Shown: positions 46,618 to 55,439, numbered from the stretch's first letter. The stretch: DNA of 64,000 nucleotides from Dulcicalothrix desertica PCC 7102 (GCF_003991905.1 NZ_RSCL01000004.1:422890-486889), one strand, 5' to 3'. Numbers and translations are program-made. The notes: a model not told the origin generated them from the sequence alone.

Positions 46618-47598
46618 ATGGCAACTACTGAGCGTAAACCACTACTGCTAGATTTTGAGAAGCCGTTGGCAGAATTGGCGACCCGAATAGACCAAATTCG
46701 GCAACTTGCTGAAGAAAATGGCGTGGATGTTTCTGGTCAAATTCGTCAGCTAGAAGCTCGTGCAACCCAACTGCGAGAAGAAATTTTCAGTAGTTTATCT
46801 CCATCACAGCGATTACAGGTTGCACGTCATCCACGTCGCCCTAGCACTTTAGATTACATCCAGGCAATTAGTGATGAATGGATGGAGTTACATGGTGATA
46901 GAGGCGGTTTTGATGACCCCGCGATGGTTGGCGGTGTTGGCAGGTTAGATGGGCGCCCTGTGGTAATGTTGGGGCAGCAAAAAGGACGGGATACTAAGGA
47001 TAATATTGCCCGTAACTTTGGTATGCCTTACCCAGGTGGTTATCGTAAGGCGTTACGGTTAATGGAACACGCTAACAAGTTTGGAATGCCAATTATAACT
47101 TTTATTGATACTCCTGGCGCCTGGTCTGGTGTCGAAGCTGAACATCAAGGTCAAGGTGAGGCTATCGCTTATAACTTGCGTGAAATGTTTAGCTTTGATG
47201 TACCGATTATTTGTACTGTTATTGGTGAAGGTGGTTCCGGTGGAGCTTTAGGGATTGGTGTTGGTGATAGACTTTTAATGTTTGAGCATTCGGTTTACAC
47301 TGTTGCAACTCCCGAAGCTTGTGCCGCCATTCTATGGAAAGATGCCGCTAAATCTCCTCAAGCTGCTGTTGCACTCAAAATTGTTTCTCATGACCTGTAT
47401 AGTTTGGGTATCGTTGACCAAATTTTATCTGAGCCAACTGGTGGCGCCCATTCCGACCCTCTCAAAGCCGCGACTACTCTTAAGACCGCTTTAGTTGATA
47501 ATTTAGATGAACTTTCTACCTTGACTTCAGCACAACGGCGCCAGTTACGCTACGAAAAATTCCGCAAAATTGGCGTTTTTACTGAAGTTGAACATTGA
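46618..47598 (+). CDS. accA: Acetyl-CoA carboxylase carboxyltransferase subunit alpha
   Basis: 326-residue subunit that with AccD transfers CO2 from biotin to acetyl-CoA, the first step of fatty-acid synthesis. [32 protein letters not shown] and [11 protein letters not shown] are the family signatures. Full length. It follows aar, linking fatty-acid supply to alkane formation. Confidence 0.98.
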   Translation: MATTERKPLLLDFEKPLAELATRIDQIRQLAEENGVDVSGQIRQLEARATQLREEIFSSLSPSQRLQVARHPRRPSTLDYIQAISDEWMELHGDRGGFDDPAMVGGVGRLDGRPVVMLGQQKGRDTKDNIARNFGMPYPGGYRKALRLMEHANKFGMPIITFIDTPGAWSGVEAEHQGQGEAIAYNLREMFSFDVPIICTVIGEGGSGGALGIGVGDRLLMFEHSVYTVATPEACAAILWKDAAKSPQAAVALKIVSHDLYSLGIVDQILSEPTGGAHSDPLKAATTLKTALVDNLDELSTLTSAQRRQLRYEKFRKIGVFTEVEH

Positions 47599-48015
47599 AT
47601 ATACTCGAGTAAACTTTTTTTGTTATAATTGCCTATGGAAAGTTACTTTTCTTAACGAATCTTAACCTTCCATAGGTGTCTTAGTACATAAGTTCGATTT
47701 GATTGTTTACTTTACTCAACTGTCTATCAGAATTAGTGAGTAAGTGATGTAGCGTCAATGGGAATGAAAATCAAACTGTAACCACTAACAGGCTTTTAGC
47801 GATATGGATTGCAAAATTTATGAAGAAAATGTATTTGATTGCCTACACTTAGAATGTATTAATTTGAAAGGATAGCATCTGTTTAGAAGTTATTCAGGAA
47901 ATTTTTAGAATTGCTTAATCTATATAACCAACCGCGATACACACATTAGACCTCAAAATCGAAAGTTCTGGGTCTCTATTTAGAGAGAAAGAACTGGTGA
48001 CAAGAAGTCTGTTTA
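47599..48015. other. accA-SDR intergenic region with promoter and long hairpin
   Basis: TATAAT at 47624-47629 is a perfect -10 box. Directly after it CCTATGGAAAGTTA (47632-47645) pairs with TAACCTTCCATAGG (47663-47676), 14 bp with one mismatch. A transcript from here would start with this hairpin and could be a long leader of the SDR gene or a small RNA. The rest is AT-rich without recognisable features. Confidence 0.45.
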
Positions 48016-48780
48016 ATGGCGATGCGTTTGGGTGGCCAAACAACTGGAGACAACATGATTGTCGAGCATAAACGACGCGCCCTTATAACCGGAGCAAGTA
48101 GCGGAATTGGAAAAGCAACAGCTTTAGCCTTTGCAAAAGCGGGTATAGATGTTGCTTTACTTAGCCGTTCTCTCCCAAAACTCACAGCAGTAGCTGAAGC
48201 TGTGCAACATGCAGGAGTAGAGGCAAAAGCATACGCAGTGGACTTAAGCGTTGTTGGCGAAGTCCAAGAAAAAATGCAACATATTGCACAAGATTTTGGT
48301 AATATTGACATTCTTGTAAATAATGCTGGAATGGCATATACAGCCGACTTGAGCGAAACACCTTTATCTGACTGGCAACGGGTAATTGATTTAAATTTAA
48401 CCAGCGTATTTGAATGCATCAAGGGAGTTTTGCCCAGAATGCGTGTTCGCGGCACGGGTACAATTATTAACGTCGTTTCAATCGCGGGTAAACAAGCTTT
48501 TCCAAACTGGGGCGCCTACTGCGTTAGTAAAGCTGGTTTGTTAGCGCTGTCACAAACATTAGCACAAGAAGAGCGTAAGCACGGTATCCGCGTCACAGCA
48601 CTTTGCCCAGGTTCAGTAAATACAGAACTTTGGGACACCGAAACCGTTCACGCGGACTTTGACCGTTCTAACATGCTCACCCCAGAAATTGTTGCTCAAT
48701 CAATTCTTTACACTGCGCTACTGCCTTCTGGTGCAGTCGTTAATGAATTAACTCTTATGCCAAGTGCTGGAGTTCTTTAA
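48016..48780 (+). CDS. Short-chain dehydrogenase/reductase
   Basis: 254-residue classical SDR: T-G-A-S-S-G-I-G cofactor motif (about 26-33), N-N-A-G, catalytic Ser in V-V-S-I-A-G-K, and Y-C-V-S-K. It lacks an obvious NADP-specific basic pair beyond S-R-S. Substrate unknown; conserved place near accA and folE suggests metabolism of fatty or ketone compounds. ATG at 48016 or 48055 (M-I-V-E-H) could be the start. Confidence 0.93.
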   Translation: MAMRLGGQTTGDNMIVEHKRRALITGASSGIGKATALAFAKAGIDVALLSRSLPKLTAVAEAVQHAGVEAKAYAVDLSVVGEVQEKMQHIAQDFGNIDILVNNAGMAYTADLSETPLSDWQRVIDLNLTSVFECIKGVLPRMRVRGTGTIINVVSIAGKQAFPNWGAYCVSKAGLLALSQTLAQEERKHGIRVTALCPGSVNTELWDTETVHADFDRSNMLTPEIVAQSILYTALLPSGAVVNELTLMPSAGVL

Positions 48781-48783
48781 GTC

Positions 48784-48890
48784 GTGCTGAGTAGAAAGTG
48801 CTGAGTGCTGAGTATTTACTCGTAACTTACAACTGTTAACTCATGACTCTCAGTCTTTTCCTCAGCACTCAGAACTCAGCACTCAGAACT
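48784..48890. repeat. GTGCTGA heptamer arrays, inverted pair
   Basis: GTGCTGAGTAGAAAGTGCTGAGTGCTGAG on the left and CTCAGCACTCAGAACTCAGCACTCAG on the right, separated by about 55 bp. The arms can form a long imperfect hairpin between the SDR gene and folE. Confidence 0.85.
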
Positions 48891-48922
48891 ATTCGACAGA
48901 AACATCACATAACACTTACATC

Positions 48923-49621
48923 ATGACTATAGCTCGTTCCAACGGCTCTCAATCTCCACTAATTCCTGATTTGACTGATATCATCAGTACTAGACCCGAC
49001 CGTAATACCCATAACGGTAAGACACCTGATTTGCATCCACCTACCCCAGAGCATATGGAGCAAATGCAGGACGCGGTAAGAAATATACTTATAGGTGTTG
49101 GCGAAGACCCGGAACGTGAAGGACTGCTCAAAACTCCAAAACGTGTAGCAGAAGCTATGCGCTTCTTGACGAGTGGTTATAGCCAGTCGCTTGAAGACCT
49201 AGTTAATAATGCCATTTTCGATGAAGGGCATAACGAAATGGTATTGGTTCGTGATATAGACTTTTTCAGCTTATGCGAACATCACATGCTTCCGTTTATG
49301 GGTAGAGCGCATGTTGCTTATATCCCTAACCAAAAAGTTGTTGGACTTAGTAAACTTGCCCGCATCGTCGAAATGTACTCGCGTCGTTTGCAGGTGCAAG
49401 AACGTCTTACCCGTCAAATTGCCGAAGCTGTTCAAACAATTTTAGAACCCCAAGGCGTTGCTGTAGTTATGGAAGGCGCCCATATGTGCATGGCTATGCG
49501 TGGAGTTCAAAAACCCGGTTCTTGGACTGTTACAAGTGCCATGCTTGGTGTATTCCAAGACGAACAAAAGACGCGCGAAGAATTCTTCAACTTAATTCGT
49601 CACCAACCATCATTCTTTTAA
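48923..49621 (+). CDS. folE: GTP cyclohydrolase I
   Basis: 232-residue enzyme of the first step of tetrahydrofolate/pterin synthesis. Zinc motif [17 protein letters not shown], and H-M-C-M-A-M-R-G-V are present. A non-conserved N-terminal 50 residues precede the domain, as in other cyanobacteria. Confidence 0.98.
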   Translation: MTIARSNGSQSPLIPDLTDIISTRPDRNTHNGKTPDLHPPTPEHMEQMQDAVRNILIGVGEDPEREGLLKTPKRVAEAMRFLTSGYSQSLEDLVNNAIFDEGHNEMVLVRDIDFFSLCEHHMLPFMGRAHVAYIPNQKVVGLSKLARIVEMYSRRLQVQERLTRQIAEAVQTILEPQGVAVVMEGAHMCMAMRGVQKPGSWTVTSAMLGVFQDEQKTREEFFNLIRHQPSFF

Positions 49622-49628
49622 TAGTTCA

Positions 49629-49755
49629 AAGTGCTGAATGCTGAGTGCTGAGTAAGAGGAGTTAGGAGAAAGAAGTTAGGAGTAAGAAGTTAGAAGTTAA
49701 CGTAATTATTTCCCACTCAGCACTCAGCACGAGCGCACTCAGCACGAGCGCACTG
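49629..49755. repeat. Heptamer and GTTAGGA repeat cluster
   Basis: GTGCTGAATGCTGAGTGCTGAG, then GAGTTAGGAG/GAAGTTAGGAG units, then CTCAGCACTCAGCACGAGCGCACTCAGCACGAGCGCAC. The right end overlaps the trpF 3' end and supplies its last three codons (R-S-C) and stop. Confidence 0.85.
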
Positions 49756-50374
49756 TTAACTGTTCAAATAATTTTGCGACTTTATCTAAATCTTTATCTG
49801 CTGGCGCCTTTTCGACACCGCTCGATAAGTCAATCCCGTTTGGTTTGACTTTATTTAATGCTGAGGCAATATTGTCTGGTGTTAATCCTCCTGCTAAAAA
49901 CCAAGGGCGACCTGGCTTAAATTCCTCAAGGATGTTCCAATCTAGAGTTTGACCAGTTCCACCTAACTGTTGAGGATGATAAGCATCTAATAACAGGGTA
50001 TCAACATAATCAGTAAAAGTTGCCGTATTATCTAAATCTTCTACATTACGTATTCTTAATGCTTTAATTATTTCAATTCCTGGCAAAATTTCACGTACTT
50101 GTTTGCAAAATTCTGGAGATTCATTACCGTGTAATTGCACTCCTGTCAATGCAGAATTATTTGCTATAAATGCTATTTCTGTAGGATTTGCATTGGCAAA
50201 AACTCCGATTTTATCTATATGAGAGGGTAATTTTGCTACAACTAATTGAATTTGCTCTAAGGTAACGTAGCGTGGGGAAGATTCGACGCAAATAAATCCT
50301 AAAGCAGTGGCGCCATTATCCGCAATAGCTTGACCTTGTAATGGGTCACGAATTCCACAAATTTTAATTCGCAT
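49739..50374 (-). CDS. trpF: Phosphoribosylanthranilate isomerase
   Basis: 211-residue TIM barrel of tryptophan synthesis. K-I-C-G-I-R-D (active-site Cys at residue 5), [24 protein letters not shown] and L-A-G-G-L-T-P-D-N are canonical. It stands alone, separated from other trp genes, as usual in cyanobacteria. The end V-R-S-C is encoded by a repeat. Confidence 0.97.
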   Translation of the reverse strand: MRIKICGIRDPLQGQAIADNGATALGFICVESSPRYVTLEQIQLVVAKLPSHIDKIGVFANANPTEIAFIANNSALTGVQLHGNESPEFCKQVREILPGIEIIKALRIRNVEDLDNTATFTDYVDTLLLDAYHPQQLGGTGQTLDWNILEEFKPGRPWFLAGGLTPDNIASALNKVKPNGIDLSSGVEKAPADKDLDKVAKLFEQLTVRSC

Positions 50375-50513
50375 ATAAATTTTAAGAATTTAAGAAACGT
50401 AGTTAACTTTACTGTAATTCTAAATAAATAAAGAATATTGGCTTTATTTACTATAAACTTTTATAATCTTTCTGATTATGATAAGTTTTCACTCTGAGGA
50501 GAAAACCGCGCTT

Positions 50514-50765
50514 ATGTCTTCAGTTTTACTAGCAGTTGCAGCTAACGTTCCCGCAACACCCGTTTGGAATCCAACAATTGGATTGATTATCAGCATATGC
50601 TCGTTTGTTGCGCTGCTGCTCACCTTAAAGATTGAAAGACCAATGGTTGGTCCAAAAATGCCGTTACTACCTATGAGCATTCCTGCATTTGTAGCTGCAA
50701 TGTGCTTTGGTCATGTTGTCGGTATTGGTATCGTTTTAGGACTGACTAACATCGGTACATTGTAA
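50514..50765 (+). CDS. psaK: Photosystem I subunit PsaK (first copy)
   Basis: From ATG 50514 (GAGGAG 13 bases upstream) the 83-residue protein has the PsaK form: leader V-L-L-A-V-A-A-N-V-P, W-N-P-T-I-G-L-I-I-S first helix, basic/proline loop I-E-R-P-M-V-G-P-K-M-P, second helix ending G-H-V-V-G-I-G-I-V-L-G-L. PsaK sits at the edge of PSI and links antenna. The ORF is open to 50478 but the upstream codons are not conserved in type. Confidence 0.95.
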   Translation: MSSVLLAVAANVPATPVWNPTIGLIISICSFVALLLTLKIERPMVGPKMPLLPMSIPAFVAAMCFGHVVGIGIVLGLTNIGTL

Positions 50766-50799
50766 AGTACAGCACATTTTGCGGCATTTGTAATTCTAA

Positions 50800-50829
50800 C
50801 TAAAGGGGGAGGTCATTTCCTCCCCTTAG
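50800..50829 (+). terminator. Strong hairpin between the psaK genes
   Basis: CTAAAGGGGGAGG, six-base loop, CCTCCCCTTAG. No run of T follows, so it may be an attenuator or RNA-stabilising hairpin rather than a full terminator. Confidence 0.65.
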
Positions 50830-50898
50830 ATGGAAGATTGAAGTCTTTATCCGAACGAGCATTAAGAATGAGCTTATGTTCGTGTAGGAGAGAGAACT

Positions 50899-51210
50899 GT
50901 GTTTTCCACATTTATATCTACTTTGACATTTAATTTTGTATCGCTTTTGGCGGCTGTTCAACCAACAGTTCCTAATAGCGCTGTCGAATGGGACTGGACT
51001 GGCACTTACATTATTGTTGGCGCCAGCTTATTAGCTCTTTTAATTATTCCCAGAACAATTGAAGAACCCCATGTAGGTAATAAAATGCCATTACCTTTCC
51101 CTTCGCTGTTCAATAATCCTAGTGTTGGTACATTTCTCGCAGCAATGGCTACTGGTCATATAGTTGGCATAGGCGCCGTTTTAGGTTTAACAAACCTTGG
51201 TGTTCTTTAG
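50899..51210 (+). CDS. psaK: Photosystem I subunit PsaK (second copy)
   Basis: 103-residue PsaK paralogue starting at GTG 50899 with GTAGGAG ten bases before. It has a longer N-terminal part than the first copy, then [11 protein letters not shown] first helix, [10 protein letters not shown] loop, and [12 protein letters not shown] second helix. Cyanobacteria often have a constitutive PsaK1 and a stress-induced PsaK2; which is which cannot be read here. Confidence 0.93.
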   Translation: MFSTFISTLTFNFVSLLAAVQPTVPNSAVEWDWTGTYIIVGASLLALLIIPRTIEEPHVGNKMPLPFPSLFNNPSVGTFLAAMATGHIVGIGAVLGLTNLGVL

Positions 51211-51239
51211 TTAATTTTGAATCAAATATTTTATATTGG

Positions 51240-51271
51240 TTGTAGAGACGTTACATGTAACGTCTCTACAT
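51240..51271. repeat. Palindromic repeat TGTAGAGACG, perfect
   Basis: TGTAGAGACGTTACATGTAACGTCTCTACA: perfect 30-bp inverted repeat just after the second psaK gene. Likely works as terminator or REP element. Confidence 0.9.
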
Positions 51272-51283
51272 TTTTACATGTCG

Positions 51284-51450
51284 TTAAAATAGCTCTAGCG
51301 CAATTTTCACAACTTCATTTAAATTAATTGGTGAGCGCAATGTGTTTGTTAAAACCTGCCTTTATTGCCTGCTGCTTGTTCAGTTGCCCACCATAAGCAG
51401 TTACAGCTATAGCTGGAATAGATTTAGTTTTCTCTGATGCTCGAATCTTT
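51284..51450 (-). pseudogene. Relic of a response-regulator receiver domain
   Basis: The minus strand reads K-I-R-A-S-E-K-T-K-S-I-P-A-I-A-V-T-A-Y and on to A-G-F-N-K-H-I, then after a one-base shift P-I-N-L-N-E-V-V-K-I-A-L-E-L-F-stop. This is the last third of a receiver as found at the end of hybrid histidine kinases (A-V-T-A, A-G-F-x-x-H-I-x-K-P). The phospho-Asp part and everything before are missing. The rest of the gap to 51732 holds no gene. Confidence 0.65.
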
Positions 51451-51732
51451 TATATCATAGCTCATTATGCATATTGTTTTCATTGATTTTATATAAATAT
51501 AATCATGTTTAATCGCGACTGTATTGGTTATTAATTGGTTATTAAACGCCAATATGAGCGTTAAGGTTCGCAAATCAACTACTAAAATATTTAAAGAGCT
51601 ACAATTGTTTATAGATATATGAAATCCAACGAAGTGTATTACTACACGCTTTGACAAACTGTAGTACGATTAAGTATAAAGACATACTACTTAATTAATA
51701 CAATTAGTAATATTTATTAAACGGAAAACATC

Positions 51733-52929
51733 ATGCAAGTAAATTGGAAAATAGGGTCTTTGTTCGGAATACCTTTATTTTTAGACCCGTTGTGGTTTGT
51801 AGTTTTTGGGTTGGCAACGCTAAACTTTGGTTTTGCTTACCAGCAATGGGGCGCCAGCTTGGCTTGGGGCGCCGCAGTGATAATGTCATTACTGTTGTTT
51901 GGCTCAGTTGTGCTACACGAATTAGGTCATAGCTTGGCTGCAAAGTCACAAGGTATTAAAGTTAACTCGATAACCTTATTTTTATTTGGTGGAATTGCGG
52001 CAATTGAAGAAGAATCAAAAACTCCAGGTAAAGCTTTTCAAGTTGCCATAGCAGGACCACTAGTAAGCATTGGTTTATATATAGTACTGCAATTAATATC
52101 AAATGTGTTTTCTGATACTTCACTTACACATAGCATACTTGGAGATTTAGCACGTATTAATTTAGTGCTAGCACTATTTAATTTAATTCCTGGTTTACCG
52201 TTAGATGGTGGACAAGTATTGAAAGCAGCATTATGGAAAGTAACAGGTAATAGATTTCAAGCAGTGCGAGGCGCCGCTTTATCGGGAAAAATTATAGGAT
52301 ACACTGCAATTGCGGCTGGTTTAGCAGTTGATTATTTTACAAGTGACTTAGGAACAGGATTATGGATTGCATTATTAGGGTGGTTTGGAATTCGTAACGC
52401 GACAAGCTACGACCGTGTTACAGTTTTGCAAGAGACACTATTAAAAACTAAATCTTGCGAAGCAATGACACGCGACTTTCGTGTTGTTGACGCAAACCAA
52501 CCACTGCGTGCGTTTGCCGACTTATATTTATTAGATTCCAATTCACAAATTTACTTCGCTGAGTCAGATGGACGCTACCGAGGTATGGTAAACGTTGACA
52601 ACTTACGTCAAATTGAACGCAGCGAGTGGGAAACCAAAACCTTAGAAGCAATAGTTAACCCCCTTTCAGAACTTCCCACCGTCGAAGAAACAGCCACACT
52701 AGTAGAAGTAATCAATAAACTCGAAGACGAAAAAATTCTGCGAGTAACAGTACTTTCACCAGCAGGCGCCGTTGCTGGTTTAATAGACAGAGGAGATATT
52801 ATCCAAGCATTAGCAAAAAAACTAAAATTAAAAATTAGCGATGCTGACATCAAACAAGTCAAACAAAATGGAACCTACCCGCCAGGACTACAGCTAGGAG
52901 TAATCGCCAAATCCACAACAAAAGAGTAA
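51733..52929 (+). CDS. Site-2 protease (M50) with C-terminal CBS domains
   Basis: 398-residue intramembrane metalloprotease. Zinc motif H62-E-L-G-H66, third ligand in L-I-P-G-L-P-L-D-G-G-Q, about six membrane helices, then a paired CBS region (about 225-370) with D-R-G-D-I. Such enzymes cleave membrane-bound regulators such as anti-sigma factors; CBS domains often bind adenosine nucleotides. The substrate is unknown. Contains four in-frame GGCGCC sites. Confidence 0.93.
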   Translation: MQVNWKIGSLFGIPLFLDPLWFVVFGLATLNFGFAYQQWGASLAWGAAVIMSLLLFGSVVLHELGHSLAAKSQGIKVNSITLFLFGGIAAIEEESKTPGKAFQVAIAGPLVSIGLYIVLQLISNVFSDTSLTHSILGDLARINLVLALFNLIPGLPLDGGQVLKAALWKVTGNRFQAVRGAALSGKIIGYTAIAAGLAVDYFTSDLGTGLWIALLGWFGIRNATSYDRVTVLQETLLKTKSCEAMTRDFRVVDANQPLRAFADLYLLDSNSQIYFAESDGRYRGMVNVDNLRQIERSEWETKTLEAIVNPLSELPTVEETATLVEVINKLEDEKILRVTVLSPAGAVAGLIDRGDIIQALAKKLKLKISDADIKQVKQNGTYPPGLQLGVIAKSTTKE

Positions 52930-53015
52930 ACATCTTGTAAAATAAACATCTTGTGGAATGGGCATCCTGCCCGTTCCAACATAAAATACTAATACAGAAT
53001 ATTTACTCGAAGAAA

Positions 53016-53606
53016 GTGCAAAATAATCGTCTCACTCAACAAATACAATTCATCTTAGAAATCGACAAACTCAAACACATTCTTCGCCAAACACTACTAA
53101 CCGATAGTTCCCGTCGAGAAAATACCGCAGAACACTCATGGCACATCGCCATGATGGCAATAATTCTATCCGAATACGCATCACCAGAAACAGACATATC
53201 ACGTGCTATCAAAATGTTATTAATCCATGACATAGTAGAGATTGACGCAGGTGATACATTCTGCTATGACATACAAGCAAACTTAAACAAAGCTCAACGT
53301 GAAATTGAAGCGGCAAATCGCATATTTGGGCTTTTACCAGACGACTTAGAATCAGAACTAAGAGAAATTTGGGAAGAATTCGAGCAACAAAACACACCAA
53401 CAGCTAAATTTGCCGCTGCATTAGATAGAATACAGCCATTTTTACATAACGGACAAACAAAAGGTGGAACTTGGCGCCTACATAATATAAGTCGCGAACA
53501 AGTCATGAAACGTATGGCGCCTGTTGAGGAAGGTACACCCGAACTATGGGATGCGATACAGCAAATGATTAATGATTTTACTGAGGCTGGATATTTGAAA
53601 GCATAA
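53016..53606 (+). CDS. HD-domain hydrolase (YfbR/HDDC2-like)
   Basis: About 196 residues from GTG 53016 (GAAGAAA upstream). The metal-binding pattern is H...H-D...D: A-E-H-S-W-H, L-L-I-H-D-I-V-E-I-D-A-G-D, and A-A-A-L-D-R-I-Q-P. This fits 5'-deoxynucleotidase YfbR/HDDC2 proteins. An upstream TTG-opened frame translates a REP-like hairpin (GGGCATCCTGCCC) and is not used. The 3' end overlaps the convergent ligase gene by 29 bp. Confidence 0.85.
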   Translation: MQNNRLTQQIQFILEIDKLKHILRQTLLTDSSRRENTAEHSWHIAMMAIILSEYASPETDISRAIKMLLIHDIVEIDAGDTFCYDIQANLNKAQREIEAANRIFGLLPDDLESELREIWEEFEQQNTPTAKFAAALDRIQPFLHNGQTKGGTWRLHNISREQVMKRMAPVEEGTPELWDAIQQMINDFTEAGYLKA

Positions 53607-54303
53607 GTTGCATTTTATCCTCTGATAAAGGCTGAATATCAAATTGTGTATTAAAACAATTACTTGCAGCATCAACTAAAGCATTAATAATTGTTTCAAC
53701 ATCAAAATTTAAAGACAACTGCCCAAAGCGTGATTCTTCACCAAAAACCTGAGAAAATAATTCGATATCAGGTTGTAATTGTATGGTGCCATGTTGCAAA
53801 ATAGCATTCCCCTTTCGTAACTGTGCGCTACCAATTAACTTATATCCATCATTAGTAACTAAATCCGCGCTTGTAGCAGTACCAAAACAATTCGGATTAT
53901 GAATATAACCACGTCCTGCCGTACCATAATGTAAATCGACACCAAGCTGTTTCCAGCCAGCAATTAAAAACTCACATATTTTTTGATAAGCTTGCATCCG
54001 AGTCCCACCCAGTCCAGATGTTATCACAGCATAAGTTAAATCACCTTGATGTAAAACAGCCCTTCCACCTGTAGGACGTTTAACTAAATCAAGTTTTTGT
54101 CCCTTCCAAATAATATTTTGCCAATGCTCAGGGTACTTATGCTGGTGATAGCCTAAAGAAATAGCGGATGGCGCCCATGTATAAAATCTTAATACAGGTG
54201 GACTACCCAATAAATGTTGTTCTAACAACCATTTATCGATTGCCATTTGGATAACACCAGATGCTTCAATTAAAGGAATTAGGCGCCAGTAGTTCAAAAT
54301 CAA
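53578..54303 (-). CDS. Lipoate/biotin protein ligase A/B family protein
   Basis: About 241 residues with the LplA/LipM fold: Y-x-W-x-P-x-A-I-S-L-G-Y-H-Q, K-R-P-T-G-G-R-A-V-L-H (adenylate-binding R-R/K-x-x-G-G-x-x-x-x-H form), D-L-T-Y-A-V. K-L-I-G-S-A-Q-L-R-K holds the catalytic lysine. It attaches or transfers lipoyl/octanoyl groups to dehydrogenase or glycine cleavage proteins. Only TTG codons (54303 or 54297) open the gene. Confidence 0.85.
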   Translation of the reverse strand: MILNYWRLIPLIEASGVIQMAIDKWLLEQHLLGSPPVLRFYTWAPSAISLGYHQHKYPEHWQNIIWKGQKLDLVKRPTGGRAVLHQGDLTYAVITSGLGGTRMQAYQKICEFLIAGWKQLGVDLHYGTAGRGYIHNPNCFGTATSADLVTNDGYKLIGSAQLRKGNAILQHGTIQLQPDIELFSQVFGEESRFGQLSLNFDVETIINALVDAASNCFNTQFDIQPLSEDKMQLMLSNIQPQ

Positions 54304-54305
54304 GA

Positions 54306-54366
54306 TTAGGGGCGGGTTTACTTATATTTTACTAAATAAGGGAAATTTAGGTTAACCCGCCCGTAC
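54306..54366. repeat. GGGGCGGGTT inverted repeat
   Basis: TTAGGGGCGGGTTTAC and, 30 bp on, GGTTAACCCGCCCGTAC. The right arm encodes the last residues of the YbjN-domain gene (T-G-G-L-T-stop). Confidence 0.75.
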
Positions 54367-54847
54367 TGGAATTTATTGCGAATTCAGATTGTAAAGCGTC
54401 ATCGTTATTATCGGCAATAGTTGCCACAACAGTGATTAACCGCGACACCTCACCAGCTGACAACTCACCCAAAGTACGGGTAGCCAGCACAACAACCTGA
54501 TTTTCGATTATACCAAAACGTGATTCAAAGGTGCTGGAACAATTCATCTCAAGCAGCTTCCGCATTAATTTAGGCTCATCTTTTGCTGGTAACTTGAGAA
54601 CCACAGCCCAAACAGTTATTGTATCTTCAGTACTTGCACCCGTTAATTGTACAAACACTTCAACACTACCATACTTAAACTTCCAGAGATGACCACCTTC
54701 AGGAGGTTGACTCACCATTGCGCTGTCATCTTGTTCAAGACTATCAATAACATTCTCAATAACCTCTACATAGTTAATTGATACACCCTCTGTCAATAAC
54801 TCCGTCGCTCCATCAGTAGTATCTAGATTCGTTTGGTAACTTGTCAT
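54347..54847 (-). CDS. YbjN-domain protein
   Basis: 166-residue protein of the YbjN (bacterial sensory transduction regulator) family: V-I-D-S-L-E-Q-D, W-K-F-K-Y-G-S-V-E-V-F-V-Q-L, L-L-x-M-N-x-x-S-x-F-E-S-R-F-G-I-I-E-N-Q-V-V-V. The fold resembles type III secretion chaperones. Role in cyanobacteria unknown. End is repeat-derived. Confidence 0.85.
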   Translation of the reverse strand: MTSYQTNLDTTDGATELLTEGVSINYVEVIENVIDSLEQDDSAMVSQPPEGGHLWKFKYGSVEVFVQLTGASTEDTITVWAVVLKLPAKDEPKLMRKLLEMNCSSTFESRFGIIENQVVVLATRTLGELSAGEVSRLITVVATIADNNDDALQSEFAINSSTGGLT

Positions 54848-54921
54848 ACAATTAGGCGCCTCACTTTATGGTTCTACTACACCTACTTTATAACCTGCTT
54901 GTCAATACAGATTGAAAATTG

Positions 54922-54952
54922 GCAACGGATATGAACGGATGTAACGGATGGG
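54922..54952. repeat. AACGGATGT nonamer cluster
   Basis: GCAACGGATATGAACGGATGTAACGGATGGG: three imperfect units at the exact point where the toxin relic breaks off. Confidence 0.8.
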
Positions 54953-54994
54953 TCATGAAACGGCTAAAACTACATCACCTTTTTGGAATGACAC
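54953..54994 (-). pseudogene. MazF/PemK toxin remnant (first about 11 codons)
   Basis: GTG at 54994 overlaps the antitoxin stop (TAGTG) and reads V-S-F-Q-K-G-D-V-V-L-A, the characteristic start of PemK/MazF RNase toxins, then runs into a nonamer repeat and stops. The remaining about 100 codons are gone. Confidence 0.55.
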
Positions 54995-55193
54995 TATACA
55001 GGTTCTCCGTCTTGAAGGGTATATATATCTGGCTCACCATGCAAAAAATGAAAATAACCTCCATTTTGAGCAAGATTCATTAATTCTTGAGTCGATGGCT
55101 CCGAGGTATCAAAAAATAAATTTTGCTCTAATAGCTTACGTTCTTCGTGAGAGAGACATCTGTTACTGTCACGTTTGTTTCAATGGCTCTCAT
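54994..55193 (-). pseudogene. Antitoxin gene with frameshift
   Basis: ATG 55193, preceded by ATAGGAGAAAGTAAC, reads M-R-A-I-E-T-N-V-T-V-T-D, an antitoxin start common in cyanobacteria, then goes out of frame. In the neighbouring frame the text continues C-L-S-H-E-E-R-K-L-L-E-Q-N-L-F-F and ends L-Q-D-G-E-P-V-stop at 54994. One shift near 55155 restores it. Confidence 0.6.
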
Positions 55194-55360
55194 GTTACTT
55201 TCTCCTATCTTTGAAAAATGAATTTTTTTAGCAACATAAATTATTATTTGTATATCGATTTTAGCGCGTCTGACTGCGGGTGCTTTTAGTGTAGCCCTAT
55301 AGGCACCTGTTCTCCTACTTAAGGCAATCATAAAACGATTACATGCGGATTGAGATAATT

Positions 55361-55390
55361 GTAGAGACGTGATTAATCACGTCTCTACTG
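55361..55390. repeat. Palindromic repeat TGTAGAGACG, perfect
   Basis: GTAGAGACGTGATTAATCACGTCTCTAC: perfect 28-bp inverted repeat about 50 bp before the Rieske gene. Confidence 0.9.
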
Positions 55391-55439
55391 GTACAATGTT
55401 ACACAATTATGCTTTCCATTAAAACGCCCCACATTATCT

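Noticed and set aside
52953..53015. N-terminal extension of the HD hydrolase
   Set aside because: It translates a REP-like hairpin; GTG at 53016 is the likely start.
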